Positions 7,324 through 16,735 are shown, counted from the first letter of the stretch. The stretch: DNA of 32,182 nucleotides from an uncultured Pelagibacteraceae bacterium (GCA_902603475.1 CACKUZ010000008.1:1-32182), one strand, 5' to 3'. Program-made: numbers and translations. The notes: generated by a model from the letters alone, not told the origin.

Positions 7324-8752
7324 AATTTTCTTCTATAAATTTATTTAATAATCTAACACCATATCCTGTTGCACCGCCAGAATTTAATGCTCCAGCATAT
7401 TTAGAGAATGCCATTCCAGCAATATCTAAATGCGCCCAGGGTGTTTTATTAATTATAAACCTTTGTAAAAATTGAGCTGCAGTTGTTGACCCAGCTCCTC
7501 CAACATAATTAATATTTTGCATATCTGCATTATTTGAATTCATTAATTTATTATAATTTTCATGAAGAGGCATTTCCCATACTTTTTCCTCTACCTTTTC
7601 TCCAGCATCAAAAAGTTGTTTTGACAATTTTTTACTATTTGACCATAGTCCAGCATATTCAGACCCTAGTGCAACTATTATAGCTCCAGTCAATGTAGCT
7701 AAATCAACAATTAAACTTGGTTTAAATTTTTCTTCAGTGTACGTTAGTGCATCTGCTAAAACTAGTCTTCCTTCAGCATCAGTATTTAAAACTTCGATCG
7801 TTTGTCCGCTATAAGATTTTACAATGTCTCCGGGTCTTTGTGCATTTGAACCTGGCATATTTTCAACTAATCCTACAACTCCAACTGCATTTATTTTAGA
7901 TCTCCTCAAAGCTAGAGTTTTCATAAGACCAACTACAGTTGCTGAACCTGCCATATCATATGTCATATCTTCCATAAATTTTGCGGGCTTAAGTGAGATG
8001 CCTCCAGTATCAAAACAAACACCTTTTCCAACGAAGGCTAAAGGTTTTGATTTATTTTTATTTCCATTCCACTCTATAGTTACCATATATGAACCTCTAA
8101 TACTTCCCTGTCCAACACCAAGCAATGCATTAAAACCTAATTTTTTTAATCTTTTTTGATCATAGACTGTAACTTTTAATCCAAACTTCCTTAATTTAAC
8201 AATTCTTTTTGCGTACTCATCTGGATGTAAAATATTACCAGGTTCAGAAACTAGATCTCTTGTTAGAAAAACTCCTTGCAAAAGAGCGCTTAATTTATTT
8301 CTTAATAAATTTTTTTGTTTAACACCTTTGCCAACAACATTTAAATTTATATCAAAATCTTTTTTTTTATCTGTTTTATAGAGATTAAAATTATAGGATT
8401 TAAGCTGTGCTCCATGAAGAAACTTTTCTAATTGTACATTTGTAAAGGTATTATTATCTAAATTAATATATGAATTCTCTTTTTTATTTTCCTTGAGAAA
8501 AACATATAATTTTGAACCAAGTTTTTCAAAATCTAATGAAACTTTTGACTTAGTACAATTTACAAAAATGTAACTTTTATCTTTGTAATCTTTTGTAAGG
8601 AAATTCTGTTCAGAGAAAAGTTTATTAGAAAATACTGACTTTATTAAATGTTTAATCTCTCTATTTTTTGAAATTTTTTGGGTTAACAAAATAATCTCAT
8701 TATCCCTTGCTATTTTTGGGGCCTTATTTACGAAATTTAATTTTAGCTTCAT
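7316..8752 (-). CDS. pepA: Cytosol (leucyl) aminopeptidase, M17 family
   Basis: A 478-residue member of the M17 family, a dizinc or dimanganese hexameric enzyme that removes N-terminal residues from peptides in the cytoplasm. The catalytic C-terminal domain has GKGVCFDTGGISLKPAKFME, DMAGSATVVGLM, and the signature NTDAEGRLVLADAL (about residues 323-336), which supply the metal ligands and catalytic arginine. The N-terminal domain (about 1-165) is divergent, as is usual. It faces lptF across a 54-bp gap and precedes ndk. The pepA/lptF divergent arrangement is common in alphaproteobacteria. In gammaproteobacteria PepA also binds DNA; nothing here indicates that. Confidence 0.95.
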   Translation of the reverse strand: MKLKLNFVNKAPKIARDNEIILLTQKISKNREIKHLIKSVFSNKLFSEQNFLTKDYKDKSYIFVNCTKSKVSLDFEKLGSKLYVFLKENKKENSYINLDNNTFTNVQLEKFLHGAQLKSYNFNLYKTDKKKDFDINLNVVGKGVKQKNLLRNKLSALLQGVFLTRDLVSEPGNILHPDEYAKRIVKLRKFGLKVTVYDQKRLKKLGFNALLGVGQGSIRGSYMVTIEWNGNKNKSKPLAFVGKGVCFDTGGISLKPAKFMEDMTYDMAGSATVVGLMKTLALRRSKINAVGVVGLVENMPGSNAQRPGDIVKSYSGQTIEVLNTDAEGRLVLADALTYTEEKFKPSLIVDLATLTGAIIVALGSEYAGLWSNSKKLSKQLFDAGEKVEEKVWEMPLHENYNKLMNSNNADMQNINYVGGAGSTTAAQFLQRFIINKTPWAHLDIAGMAFSKYAGALNSGGATGYGVRLLNKFIEENYE

Positions 8753-8756
8753 TTTT

Positions 8757-8787
8757 TTGAAATTTTTATTAGATAATGTTGTATATT
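8757..8787 (+). promoter_or_regulatory. Candidate promoter of the lptF operon
   Basis: TTGAAA (8757-8762, 5 of 6 to the -35 consensus) precedes TATATT (8782-8787) with a rather long 19-bp spacer, about 20 bp upstream of the lptF ATG. The 54-bp gap must also hold the pepA promoter. It is a candidate only. Confidence 0.3.
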
Positions 8788-8806
8788 TATTAAAACAATA
8801 ATTTCA

Positions 8807-9955
8807 ATGAATAAATTAATATTTCGTAAATTTTCTTTAGATATACTAAATTTCTTTTTAATAGCGTCATTTAGTATTACTTTTATAGTTTGGATTATAC
8901 AAGCAGTAAACTTTCTAGATTTAGTTTCTGATGACGGACATAGTTTAAAGGTTTATTTTTACTATGTTTCACTAAATTTTCCAAAAATATTTAGCAAGAC
9001 TATAGTCTTTGTATTTTTTATATCTATTTTTTATGTCATAAATAAATATAGTAATTCTAATGAACTAATTGTATTTTGGAACAATGGTATTAAGAAAATT
9101 TACTTCATAAACTTTATCTTAAAACTATCGATTTTATTTTTAGTTTTACAATTAGTTCTTAATTTATTTGTTGTTCCAAAGTCTCAAAATCTTGCAAGAT
9201 TATTTTTAAAAGAATCTAATATTGATTTTTTACCAAAATTAATATCTGAAAAAAAATTCATTAATGTTGTGAAAAATCTTACAATATTTGTTGAAGAATT
9301 CAGGAAGGATGGTGTTTTAAATAAAATCTATATTAATGAGAAAATAGATCAGAATAACTCAAAAATTATTGTAGCTGATTCAGGTAAAATTATTAAAAAA
9401 GATAATCAGTTTTATTTGAGACTTTATAACGGGGGTATAACAAATCTTAATCAAACAAACTCTTTCGCTTTAAATTTTTCTGAGACTGATTATGATTTAT
9501 CCAATTTTTCAACTAAATCTATTACACATCCTAAAATGCAAGAAATTAAATCATCAATTATATTAAATTGCTTCAAGGAATTTCTATTAAACTTAAATAT
9601 AAAAAATCAAAGATCTTTTGCAATTTCAGCAAATCAAACTTGTCATAATAGAGATTTAAAATCAATAAGCGATGAAATTTACAAAAGACTTATATTACCT
9701 TTTTACACTTTAATAATTTCTTTAATAGCCGCAAGTTTAATCGTTGAACCTAAATCAAAATATTTTATTAAATTTCATAAATTAAATATTTTTTTAATTG
9801 GCAGTTTTACAATTATTTTATCACAAATAAGTTTAAAATTTCTTTTAACCTCAGTAAGCACAGTTTATATAATACTTTTACTACCAGTTATATTGATATT
9901 AATTTATTATTTAATTTTATTACTACTTACAAAATTTAAATTAAATTTCTTATGA
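8807..9955 (+). CDS. lptF: LPS export ABC transporter permease LptF (YjgP/YjgQ family)
   Basis: A 382-residue inner-membrane permease. With LptG and the ATPase LptB it extracts LPS from the inner membrane and drives it along the LptC-A-D bridge. About three N-terminal membrane segments (roughly residues 12-35, 50-72, 98-125) are followed by a periplasmic beta-jellyroll region (about 130-275) and three C-terminal segments (about 285-380), the YjgP/YjgQ layout. The LptF/LptG assignment rests on gene order: the first of the pair is usually lptF. It overlaps lptG by 4 nt (ATGA). lptB, lptC and lptA are not in the window. Confidence 0.85.
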   Translation: MNKLIFRKFSLDILNFFLIASFSITFIVWIIQAVNFLDLVSDDGHSLKVYFYYVSLNFPKIFSKTIVFVFFISIFYVINKYSNSNELIVFWNNGIKKIYFINFILKLSILFLVLQLVLNLFVVPKSQNLARLFLKESNIDFLPKLISEKKFINVVKNLTIFVEEFRKDGVLNKIYINEKIDQNNSKIIVADSGKIIKKDNQFYLRLYNGGITNLNQTNSFALNFSETDYDLSNFSTKSITHPKMQEIKSSIILNCFKEFLLNLNIKNQRSFAISANQTCHNRDLKSISDEIYKRLILPFYTLIISLIAASLIVEPKSKYFIKFHKLNIFLIGSFTIILSQISLKFLLTSVSTVYIILLLPVILILIYYLILLLLTKFKLNFL

Positions 9956-11040
9956 TTTTGAAACAACACGAACGTTATCTCACAAATTTATTTTTAAAAA
10001 ATATAATAATCATTATCACTGTTTTTGTATTTTTAAGTTTTTTTCTTAATATTTTTGAGGAAATTAAATATTTTGAAAATAAAAATAGTGAAACCTATGT
10101 ACCAATTTTTTTAACAATTTTAAATATCCCATCTATAATATTTGAAATATTACCTTTTATTTTTTTACTTGGAGTTATGTTTTTTTTTATAAATATTTAC
10201 GAAAGAGATGAGATAGAACTATTAAGAAGTAATGGTATCGATAATTTAAAAATTACATTTATAATTTCAATTGTTTCTTTGATTTTAGGCCTTATATTAA
10301 TAGTTCTTTACTACTCATTTTCAGCAAATTTAAAAAGTTTATATCTAAATATTAAATACAAGTATTCTAATACAAATGATCACTTAGCTATTGTAAATGA
10401 AGATGGTCTATGGATAAAAGAAAAAAGCAGAGATAATAGAAGGATATTTATTATCAATGCTAAAAATTACAAAATAAATAATTTAGAAAATCTAGAAATT
10501 ACACAATTAGATAATGAATATAAATTAATAAATACGATTGTATCAGAGAAAGCAGACATAAAACAAAAGATGTGGATCTTAACGAATGTTAAAATATACT
10601 CTAAAGATAGAAAAACTGAAATATTGGACAGTTATGAATATTCATCATCATTTAACGAAAAAATTATATCAAATTTATATTCCAATCTAAATTCATTAAA
10701 TATTTTACAACTAATTGAATTAAAAGATAACTATAAATCTATTGGGTATTCAGCAACCGAGGTAAGTTTACAACTTAATAAAATATACAGTTTGCCAATT
10801 TACCTTACTCTAACTACAATTATAGGCGCTATATTAATGTTTAAATTAACCTTTATAAAATCGAAATTTTTTTTAGTAGTTATTGGTGTAATAATATCTG
10901 TAATTTTTTATTATATAAATTATTTTTCAATTTTATTTGGAAAAAATGAGACATTGCCTGTTGAAATGTCAGTTTGGTTACCTCAGATTCTTATATTTTT
11001 AATATGTACATTAGGATTAATAAAACTAAATGAAAATTAA
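9952..11040 (+). CDS. lptG: LPS export ABC transporter permease LptG (YjgP/YjgQ family)
   Basis: A 362-residue partner of LptF with the same architecture: N-terminal membrane helices (about residues 14-36, 54-76, 98-122), a periplasmic domain (about 130-265) that includes EDGLWIKEKSRDNRRIFIINA, and C-terminal helices (about 275-358). The NLYSNLNSLNILQLIELKDN block before the last helices is typical of the family. It starts inside the lptF stop (ATGA) and overlaps lptD by 11 nt, so the three are probably translated in a coupled way. Confidence 0.85.
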   Translation: MILKQHERYLTNLFLKNIIIIITVFVFLSFFLNIFEEIKYFENKNSETYVPIFLTILNIPSIIFEILPFIFLLGVMFFFINIYERDEIELLRSNGIDNLKITFIISIVSLILGLILIVLYYSFSANLKSLYLNIKYKYSNTNDHLAIVNEDGLWIKEKSRDNRRIFIINAKNYKINNLENLEITQLDNEYKLINTIVSEKADIKQKMWILTNVKIYSKDRKTEILDSYEYSSSFNEKIISNLYSNLNSLNILQLIELKDNYKSIGYSATEVSLQLNKIYSLPIYLTLTTIIGAILMFKLTFIKSKFFLVVIGVIISVIFYYINYFSILFGKNETLPVEMSVWLPQILIFLICTLGLIKLNEN

Positions 11041-13423
11041 AATTTTTAAAATATTTTTAATAATTTTTTTTATATTTGTTAGCTCAAATTTAAAGGCTGA
11101 ATCAGTATTATTTGACTCAAAAAATATTAAAATTGAGGAAAATGGAAATATGATTTTTGCAACAAGTGGAATAGCAAAAATACCATTAAAAAAACTTAAA
11201 ATAAAAGGAGACAAATTCGTTTATGACAGAAAAAATTTGGAACTAATAATTTTTGATAATGTGAAATACACTGATTTGGAAAATAACATCATAATAGAAA
11301 GCCAAAAAATGGTTTATGATGAGTTAGAAAACAAAGTTTTCTCACAAAGCAAAACATATTTAAAATTAGAGAATAAATACGAAATTACATCATCAAATAT
11401 TTTATTTGATAGAAAATTAAATAAAATATCCAGTAAAGATTATACAGAGTTAGAAGATGAAATTAAAAATAAATTCATATTTAGACAAGGTTTAATTTTT
11501 AATACTTTAGATCAAACCATATCATCAAAAAAGGTTTTAATTAAAGATCAAAATCTTAATCAGTATTTTTTTGAAAATAATCAAATTAATCTTAAATCAA
11601 ATGAAATAGCTGGTAAAGAGATTAAGGTAGATTTTGAAGACTCATTTTTCGGTAATGAAAACAATGACCCTACCCTAAAAGGGAGTAGTATTATATCTAA
11701 TAATGAAAAAACTAAAATATTTAAAACCGTATTTAGCACTTGTAATATAAATAAAAAAGATTGTCGAGGCTGGGAACTTCAAAGTGAAATATTCACTCAT
11801 AACAAGTTAAAGAAATTATTTGAATATGAAAAATCTTGGCTAAAACTATTTGGAAAAAAAATATTTTATATGCCATATTTTAATCATCCAGATCCTACAG
11901 TAAAAAGAAAATCTGGTTTTTTAACACCATTTTACAAAGGCTCTAGCAACTTAGGGTCATCAATAACTGTTCCATATTTTTATTCTATATCAAATTCTAA
12001 AGACCTTACTTTTAAACCAAGATTTTATTTTGATAACGACTACATAATCCAATCAGAATATAGAGAAGCTTTTCAAAAATCTAATTTGGTTGCAGATTTT
12101 AGTTTAAATAGAAAAGAAAATACAAATACTCACTTTTTTGCTGAATTAGATGGAACATTGAACGCTGAAACGAGCTACGAAATACAAGTTCAAAATGTAA
12201 CAAATGATAATTATCTTAAAATTCATAACATTAAAGAATACACACCTTTGATTGATAGTGATAGCAGCTTGTCGTCATTTATAAAAGTAGAGAAAAATAT
12301 TGATGAAAATACTAGTCTTGATAGCTCTATTAAACTTTATGAGGATTTATCTAAAGAAGACAATGATAAATATCAGTATATTTTTCCAGACTTTAATTTT
12401 TCAAAAAATATAGATTTAGATGAAAGTTATAATGGTAATTTTCAATTTTTATCATCTGGATTTCAAAAAGTATATGAGACTAATAAATACGAAGCTCTAA
12501 TAAATAACGATTTTAATTTTAGTTCTTTCGATTTCATTTCTGCCAATGGTATAATATCTGACTATAGTTTATTGCTCAAAAACTTTAATACTTACTCCGA
12601 AAATTCAAGCATATATGAGAAAAATAATGATCACGAAATATTTAGTACTTTTTTACTGAAATCAGAGTTACCATTAAAAAAAGTATTAAAAAATTCAAAT
12701 AATTTTCTTAAACCAGTTATGCAACTAAGAATTAGTCCAACAAATGGTAAAAATATATCAAACGACGACACACGCTTAGAATTTGATAACTTATTTTCAC
12801 CAAACAGAATTGGTAGATCAGACATGGTTGAAAAAGGTAATTCAATTACTTTGGGTATAGAATTTGAAAAACAAAATTTAAATAACGAGAAAATTTTAGG
12901 ATTAAATTTAGGAAACGTATTAAAGGATAAACGAAATGAATATCTTCCATCAAAAACTAAACTAAACCAAACAAGATCGGATATTGTTGGAAATTTGTTT
13001 TATAAACCTAATGAAAATTTAAATTTAAATTATAACTTTTCTTATGATAGAGATCTTGAATACTCTAATTACGACTCGATAAAAGCTACATTTGGGTTAA
13101 ATAAGTTTATTACATCTTTTGATTATATAACTGAACATAATGATTTTGTTGATAGTGAAATTATTAAAAATAATACACAAATTAAATTATCAGATGAACA
13201 CGTCATTAGTTTCAATACCACAAAAGATTTAGAAAATGATTTTACTCAATTTTATAAACTATCATACGAATATGAAACTGATTGTTTGTTAGCCTCTTTT
13301 GAATATCAAAAGAAATTTTTTAGGGATGGAAGTTTAGTTCCAGACGAAAGTTTAGTCTTTTTAATAAAATTTATTCCATTTGCTGAGATCCGTGGAGCTG
13401 CGAATTCTGTCTTTGAAAATTAA
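11030..13423 (+). CDS. lptD: Outer-membrane LPS-assembly protein LptD
   Basis: A 797-residue outer-membrane protein that, with the lipoprotein LptE, inserts LPS into the outer leaflet. A signal peptide (residues 1-23, ending LKA) is followed by an OstA/LptA-like jellyroll (about 25-215) and a long beta-barrel (about 230-797). FGKKIFYMPYFNHPDPTVKR and KSGFLTPFYKGSSNLGSS are the classic start of the barrel domain. Cysteines at about 238, 245 and 752 are placed where disulfides link the N-terminal domain to the barrel in other LptD proteins, although the usual four-Cys set is not complete. Size is normal for alphaproteobacteria. The ATG overlaps lptG, and surA begins directly after its stop. Confidence 0.92.
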   Translation: MKIKIFKIFLIIFFIFVSSNLKAESVLFDSKNIKIEENGNMIFATSGIAKIPLKKLKIKGDKFVYDRKNLELIIFDNVKYTDLENNIIIESQKMVYDELENKVFSQSKTYLKLENKYEITSSNILFDRKLNKISSKDYTELEDEIKNKFIFRQGLIFNTLDQTISSKKVLIKDQNLNQYFFENNQINLKSNEIAGKEIKVDFEDSFFGNENNDPTLKGSSIISNNEKTKIFKTVFSTCNINKKDCRGWELQSEIFTHNKLKKLFEYEKSWLKLFGKKIFYMPYFNHPDPTVKRKSGFLTPFYKGSSNLGSSITVPYFYSISNSKDLTFKPRFYFDNDYIIQSEYREAFQKSNLVADFSLNRKENTNTHFFAELDGTLNAETSYEIQVQNVTNDNYLKIHNIKEYTPLIDSDSSLSSFIKVEKNIDENTSLDSSIKLYEDLSKEDNDKYQYIFPDFNFSKNIDLDESYNGNFQFLSSGFQKVYETNKYEALINNDFNFSSFDFISANGIISDYSLLLKNFNTYSENSSIYEKNNDHEIFSTFLLKSELPLKKVLKNSNNFLKPVMQLRISPTNGKNISNDDTRLEFDNLFSPNRIGRSDMVEKGNSITLGIEFEKQNLNNEKILGLNLGNVLKDKRNEYLPSKTKLNQTRSDIVGNLFYKPNENLNLNYNFSYDRDLEYSNYDSIKATFGLNKFITSFDYITEHNDFVDSEIIKNNTQIKLSDEHVISFNTTKDLENDFTQFYKLSYEYETDCLLASFEYQKKFFRDGSLVPDESLVFLIKFIPFAEIRGAANSVFEN

Positions 13424-14356
13424 ATGAATAAATTTAAATTTGTAATAATTAGTATAATAATTTTGATTTATAGTTTTAATTTACAAGCTAAATCTATTCA
13501 AATAATTGCAAAGGTGCAAAATGACATAATAACAAACATTGATATTGAGAATGAGATAAAATATTTGATATTCTTAAATCCAAAATTAAAAGAATTAAAA
13601 ATAAAAAATTTAGAAAATATTGCAAAAAATTCTTTAATTACTGAGATTATAAAAAAAAAAGAAATTGAAAAAGCCTATGTTGCTGAAAAAAAAGACAATT
13701 TTTTCGAAACTATAGAAAGAAGTTTTTTAAAAAGTAAAAATATAAATAGTAAATCTGATTTTATTAAAATTTTAAATAGCAAAAATTTAAGCTACGACAT
13801 ATTAAAAAAAAAATTACAAATTGAAGCATTGTGGAATCAACTTATTTATAGCAAATACTCAAAAAATATAAGGTTTAATAAAGAAGAATTAAGACAAAAT
13901 ATATTAATTCAATACAAAAATGAAAATAAAAAATATGACTATAATCTCTCAGAAATATTTTTTTCTGAAAATATTTCTGAAAGTTTTAATGATACACTAA
14001 ATAAATTGAAAAAAAGTATTAATGAAGTCGGATTTGAAAATACCGCAAATATTTTTAGTGTTTCAAGTACTTCAAAAAATGGAGGTTTAATTGGCTGGGT
14101 TAATGAATTGCAAATATCTAAGACAATAAAAAAAGAAATCAATAAACTTAATAAAGGAGAGATAAGTTCGCCAATTAAAATAGGCGGTGGATATTTAATT
14201 ATTAAAATTAATGACAAAAGAGAAACTAAACAAATAATTGATGTTGAGAATCAATTGAATGAGCTAATTAACAAAGAGACAAACAGGCAACTTAATAGTT
14301 ATTCGCTTATTTTTTATAAAAGATTAAAGAAAAATATACAGATAGATGAATTCTAA
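13424..14356 (+). CDS. surA: SurA-like periplasmic peptidyl-prolyl isomerase/chaperone
   Basis: A 310-residue exported protein. A signal peptide (residues 1-22, ending LQA) is followed by a SurA N-terminal domain that opens with IQIIAKVQNDIITNIDIENE. A single parvulin-like domain (about 170-270) contains STSKNGGLIGWVNELQIS and NKGEISSPIKIGGGYLIIKI. SurA escorts outer-membrane proteins such as LptD to the BAM complex. E. coli SurA has two parvulin domains and about 430 residues, so this is a short single-domain form. The ATG follows the lptD stop without a gap and the 3' end overlaps pdxA by 11 nt. Confidence 0.85.
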   Translation: MNKFKFVIISIIILIYSFNLQAKSIQIIAKVQNDIITNIDIENEIKYLIFLNPKLKELKIKNLENIAKNSLITEIIKKKEIEKAYVAEKKDNFFETIERSFLKSKNINSKSDFIKILNSKNLSYDILKKKLQIEALWNQLIYSKYSKNIRFNKEELRQNILIQYKNENKKYDYNLSEIFFSENISESFNDTLNKLKKSINEVGFENTANIFSVSSTSKNGGLIGWVNELQISKTIKKEINKLNKGEISSPIKIGGGYLIIKINDKRETKQIIDVENQLNELINKETNRQLNSYSLIFYKRLKKNIQIDEF

Positions 14357-15311
14357 TATAATTTTAATAGTTCTTGGAGAGCCAAACAGTATTTTTTCTG
14401 AGATTTTATTCAAATTTTTTAAATCAAAAAGATTTAAAATGACTAACAGTAGAATAATTTTAATTGGTAATAAAAAACTATTTGAAAAACAAATGAAGCA
14501 ATTAAAATATAGAATATATTTAAATGAAATATTTGAAGTTAATGAAGCATTAAAAAAAAGAGTTAATATAATTAATATTGAATACAAGTTTAAAAAAATT
14601 TTTTCTAAAATAAATAGTTCTTCGAAACAATATATTGAAAATTGTTTTGATGAAGCAATAAGGTTGATTAAAAGTAATAATCTAACCAAACTAATTAATG
14701 GACCTATATCAAAAACTCATTTTTTGAAAAAAAAATTTCCTGGTATTACCGAATATATCGGATTTAAAACAAATACCAAAAATCCAATAATGTTGATTTA
14801 CAATAAAAATTTAGCTGTTGTACCATTGACCACGCATACTCCATTAAAATATGTTGCAAAACATATAAAAAAAAAAAAAATTGTTAATACTGTAAAAATA
14901 GTTGATCAGTTTTATAGGACAAAATTAAGAAAAAAACCTAAGTTTGCAATATTAGGGTTAAATCCACACTGTGAATCAACAGATAGGATAAGTGAAGAAA
15001 AAAAAGAAATTATTCCAGCAATTAATGTGTTGAGTAAAAATAAAATTAATATCTCTGGACCATACGCGGCTGATACTTTTTTTTTAGAAAAGAATATTAA
15101 CAAATTTGATGCTGTAATTGGTATGTACCACGATCAAGTACTCACACCAGCTAAAACATTATTCAAATTTGAAGCAATAAATATTACAATTGGCCTGCCA
15201 TTTCTAAAAATTACTCCTGATCATGGTCCCAACCAAGATATGATGGGTAAAAATAAATCAGATCCAACATCTATTTTTTATGCATTTAATTTTTTAAATA
15301 AAATTAAATGA
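14346..15311 (+). CDS. pdxA: 4-hydroxythreonine-4-phosphate dehydrogenase
   Basis: A 321-residue enzyme of the DXP-dependent vitamin B6 pathway; it oxidises 4-phosphohydroxy-L-threonine with NAD, and the product condenses through PdxJ. Metal-binding histidines expected from E. coli PdxA are visible: H164 (TTHTPL), H208 (LNPHCE) and H262 (YHDQ). The TPDHG segment and the KSDPTSIFYAFNFL C-terminus also match. The N-terminus lacks the usual strict GDPxGIGPE motif and reads VLGEPNSIFSEILF, a divergent form that is worth noting. It overlaps surA by 11 nt and rsmA by 4 nt. A run of 14 A (14867-14880) encodes KKKK. Confidence 0.92.
   Translation: MNSNIILIVLGEPNSIFSEILFKFFKSKRFKMTNSRIILIGNKKLFEKQMKQLKYRIYLNEIFEVNEALKKRVNIINIEYKFKKIFSKINSSSKQYIENCFDEAIRLIKSNNLTKLINGPISKTHFLKKKFPGITEYIGFKTNTKNPIMLIYNKNLAVVPLTTHTPLKYVAKHIKKKKIVNTVKIVDQFYRTKLRKKPKFAILGLNPHCESTDRISEEKKEIIPAINVLSKNKINISGPYAADTFFLEKNINKFDAVIGMYHDQVLTPAKTLFKFEAINITIGLPFLKITPDHGPNQDMMGKNKSDPTSIFYAFNFLNKIK
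14867..14880 (+). repeat. A14 homopolymer inside pdxA
   Basis: Fourteen consecutive A residues, confirmed by the translation (ata, four aaa codons, att). It is in frame. Confidence 0.9.
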
Positions 15312-16096
15312 TTTTTGTGCCAAAAAAAAGTTTAGGACAAAATTTTCTTATTGATAACAATGTATTAAATAAAATTGTTGAATTAGGAAATATTAGTCAA
15401 AATAACAATATAATAGAAGTTGGCCCTGGTAATGGAGCCTTAACAAATAAAATATTTGAAAAAAATCCCAAAAGTCTAATAGTAATTGAAAAAGATGAAA
15501 TATTAGCAAATCTTTTAAAAAAAAAATTTGGAAAAAAAATCAATGTTATAAATCAGGATATGATGCTGACTTCCTACGAAACTTATATTAAAAATAATCT
15601 GATTATATTCGGAAACTTACCATATAATATTTCAACGCAAATACTTACGAAATGGATAAAAAATGATGTTATAAATAAATATTGCAAGAAACTAGTATTA
15701 ATGTTTCAAAAAGAAGTTGCTGATAGGATAATCGCAAATACTAACAGCAAGAATTATGGAAGACTATCTATCTTTGCAAATTGGAGGATGAAAATTGAAA
15801 AAATAATTGATATAGAACCTGAAAGCTTTCATCCATCTCCAAAAGTTAAGAGCACATTACTAGTTTTTGTTCCAAAAAAAAATTTCTATAAGTTAAAAAA
15901 TCCTAAAAATTTAGAACATATAACTAATATATTTTTTAATCAAAGACGAAAAATGATTAAAAAACCTCTTAAATTTTTATTTAAAAATTTTAATGAAATA
16001 TCAAAAAATTTATCTATCGATTTAAAATCGAGACCTCAGAATTTAGACCCCCTAACCTATTACAAAATTTGTGAATTTTACGAGTCTTTAATTTAA
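15308..16096 (+). CDS. rsmA: 16S rRNA (adenine1518-N6/adenine1519-N6)-dimethyltransferase
   Basis: A 262-residue KsgA/RsmA enzyme that dimethylates two adjacent adenines in the 3' hairpin of 16S rRNA during 30S maturation. Signature pieces are KKSLGQNFLID at the N-terminus, the SAM-binding IIEVGPGNGALT (35-46), the VIEKDE acidic loop, and the catalytic NLPYNIS at 103-109. The C-terminal FFNQRRKMIKKPLK and SRPQNLDP segments are typical. It is the last gene of the lpt operon, starts in an ATGA overlap with pdxA, and its 3' end overlaps the convergent gmk by 9 nt. Confidence 0.96.
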   Translation: MIFVPKKSLGQNFLIDNNVLNKIVELGNISQNNNIIEVGPGNGALTNKIFEKNPKSLIVIEKDEILANLLKKKFGKKINVINQDMMLTSYETYIKNNLIIFGNLPYNISTQILTKWIKNDVINKYCKKLVLMFQKEVADRIIANTNSKNYGRLSIFANWRMKIEKIIDIEPESFHPSPKVKSTLLVFVPKKNFYKLKNPKNLEHITNIFFNQRRKMIKKPLKFLFKNFNEISKNLSIDLKSRPQNLDPLTYYKICEFYESLI

Positions 16097-16723
16097 TAAG
16101 TAATCAATATGATTTTTTATAAATTTCCTATTTGATAATAATTTTGATTTCTTGTTTTTTTTTGAATTTATAAAATTTATAATCAACTTATAACATTTTT
16201 CAATATTATCATTAATTACAGCAAAGTCGTATTCCTTCCAATGCATTACATCATCTTTAAATTGTCTCATTCTCTCATTGGCTATTTTTTTATCTTTTTT
16301 TTCTCTTTTTAGTAATCTTTTAAATAGTTCTTCTTTTGATGGAGGAAGAATAAATATTGTTATGATTTTAAATTTTAATTTTTTATTTCTTATCTGTTTA
16401 GTTCCTTGCCAATCAATATCAAAAATAACATTTTCTCCATTTTTTAATTTATTTACTACTTTTTCTTTTAACGAGCCATAGTAGTTTTTAAAAACTTTTG
16501 CATATTCTAAAAATTTTTTTCCTTGAATTAATTTTTTGAATTCTTTTTTTTTAATAAAGAAATAGTCTCTTCCATTTTTTTCAGTTGACCTTGGTTTTCT
16601 TGTAGTATGAGAAATAGATATTTGATAATTTTTTCTTGAAGAAATTTTTTTTACTAGTGTAGTCTTTCCTGCGCCAGAAGGAGAGGATAATATTACAATT
16701 ATCCCTGCTTTTTTTTCGGCCAT
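16088..16723 (-). CDS. gmk: Guanylate kinase
   Basis: A 211-residue kinase that phosphorylates GMP to GDP with ATP. The P-loop SSPSGAGKTTL is at residues 13-23. The GMP-binding region shows SHTTRKPRSTEKNGRDYFF, followed by FLEYAKVFKNYYGS and VIFDIDWQGTKQIR. The FILPPSKEELFKRLLKR lid is typical. It lies 12 bp downstream of acpP as the last gene of the fabD-fabG-acpP-gmk unit. In most alphaproteobacteria fabF, mltG and often yicC stand between acpP and gmk. The C-terminus beyond residue 190 is lysine-rich. Confidence 0.96.
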   Translation of the reverse strand: MAEKKAGIIVILSSPSGAGKTTLVKKISSRKNYQISISHTTRKPRSTEKNGRDYFFIKKKEFKKLIQGKKFLEYAKVFKNYYGSLKEKVVNKLKNGENVIFDIDWQGTKQIRNKKLKFKIITIFILPPSKEELFKRLLKREKKDKKIANERMRQFKDDVMHWKEYDFAVINDNIEKCYKLIINFINSKKNKKSKLLSNRKFIKNHIDYLLN

Positions 16724-16735
16724 TGACGTAAAAAA

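Noticed and set aside
7824..8159. 111-residue plus-strand open frame antisense to pepA
   Set aside because: It lies wholly within the conserved catalytic domain of pepA on the other strand, has no recognisable domain and low-complexity composition; a shadow frame.
14324..14689. 121-residue minus-strand open frame over the surA/pdxA junction
   Set aside because: Leucine/isoleucine-rich antisense shadow of AT-rich coding DNA, covering two real genes.
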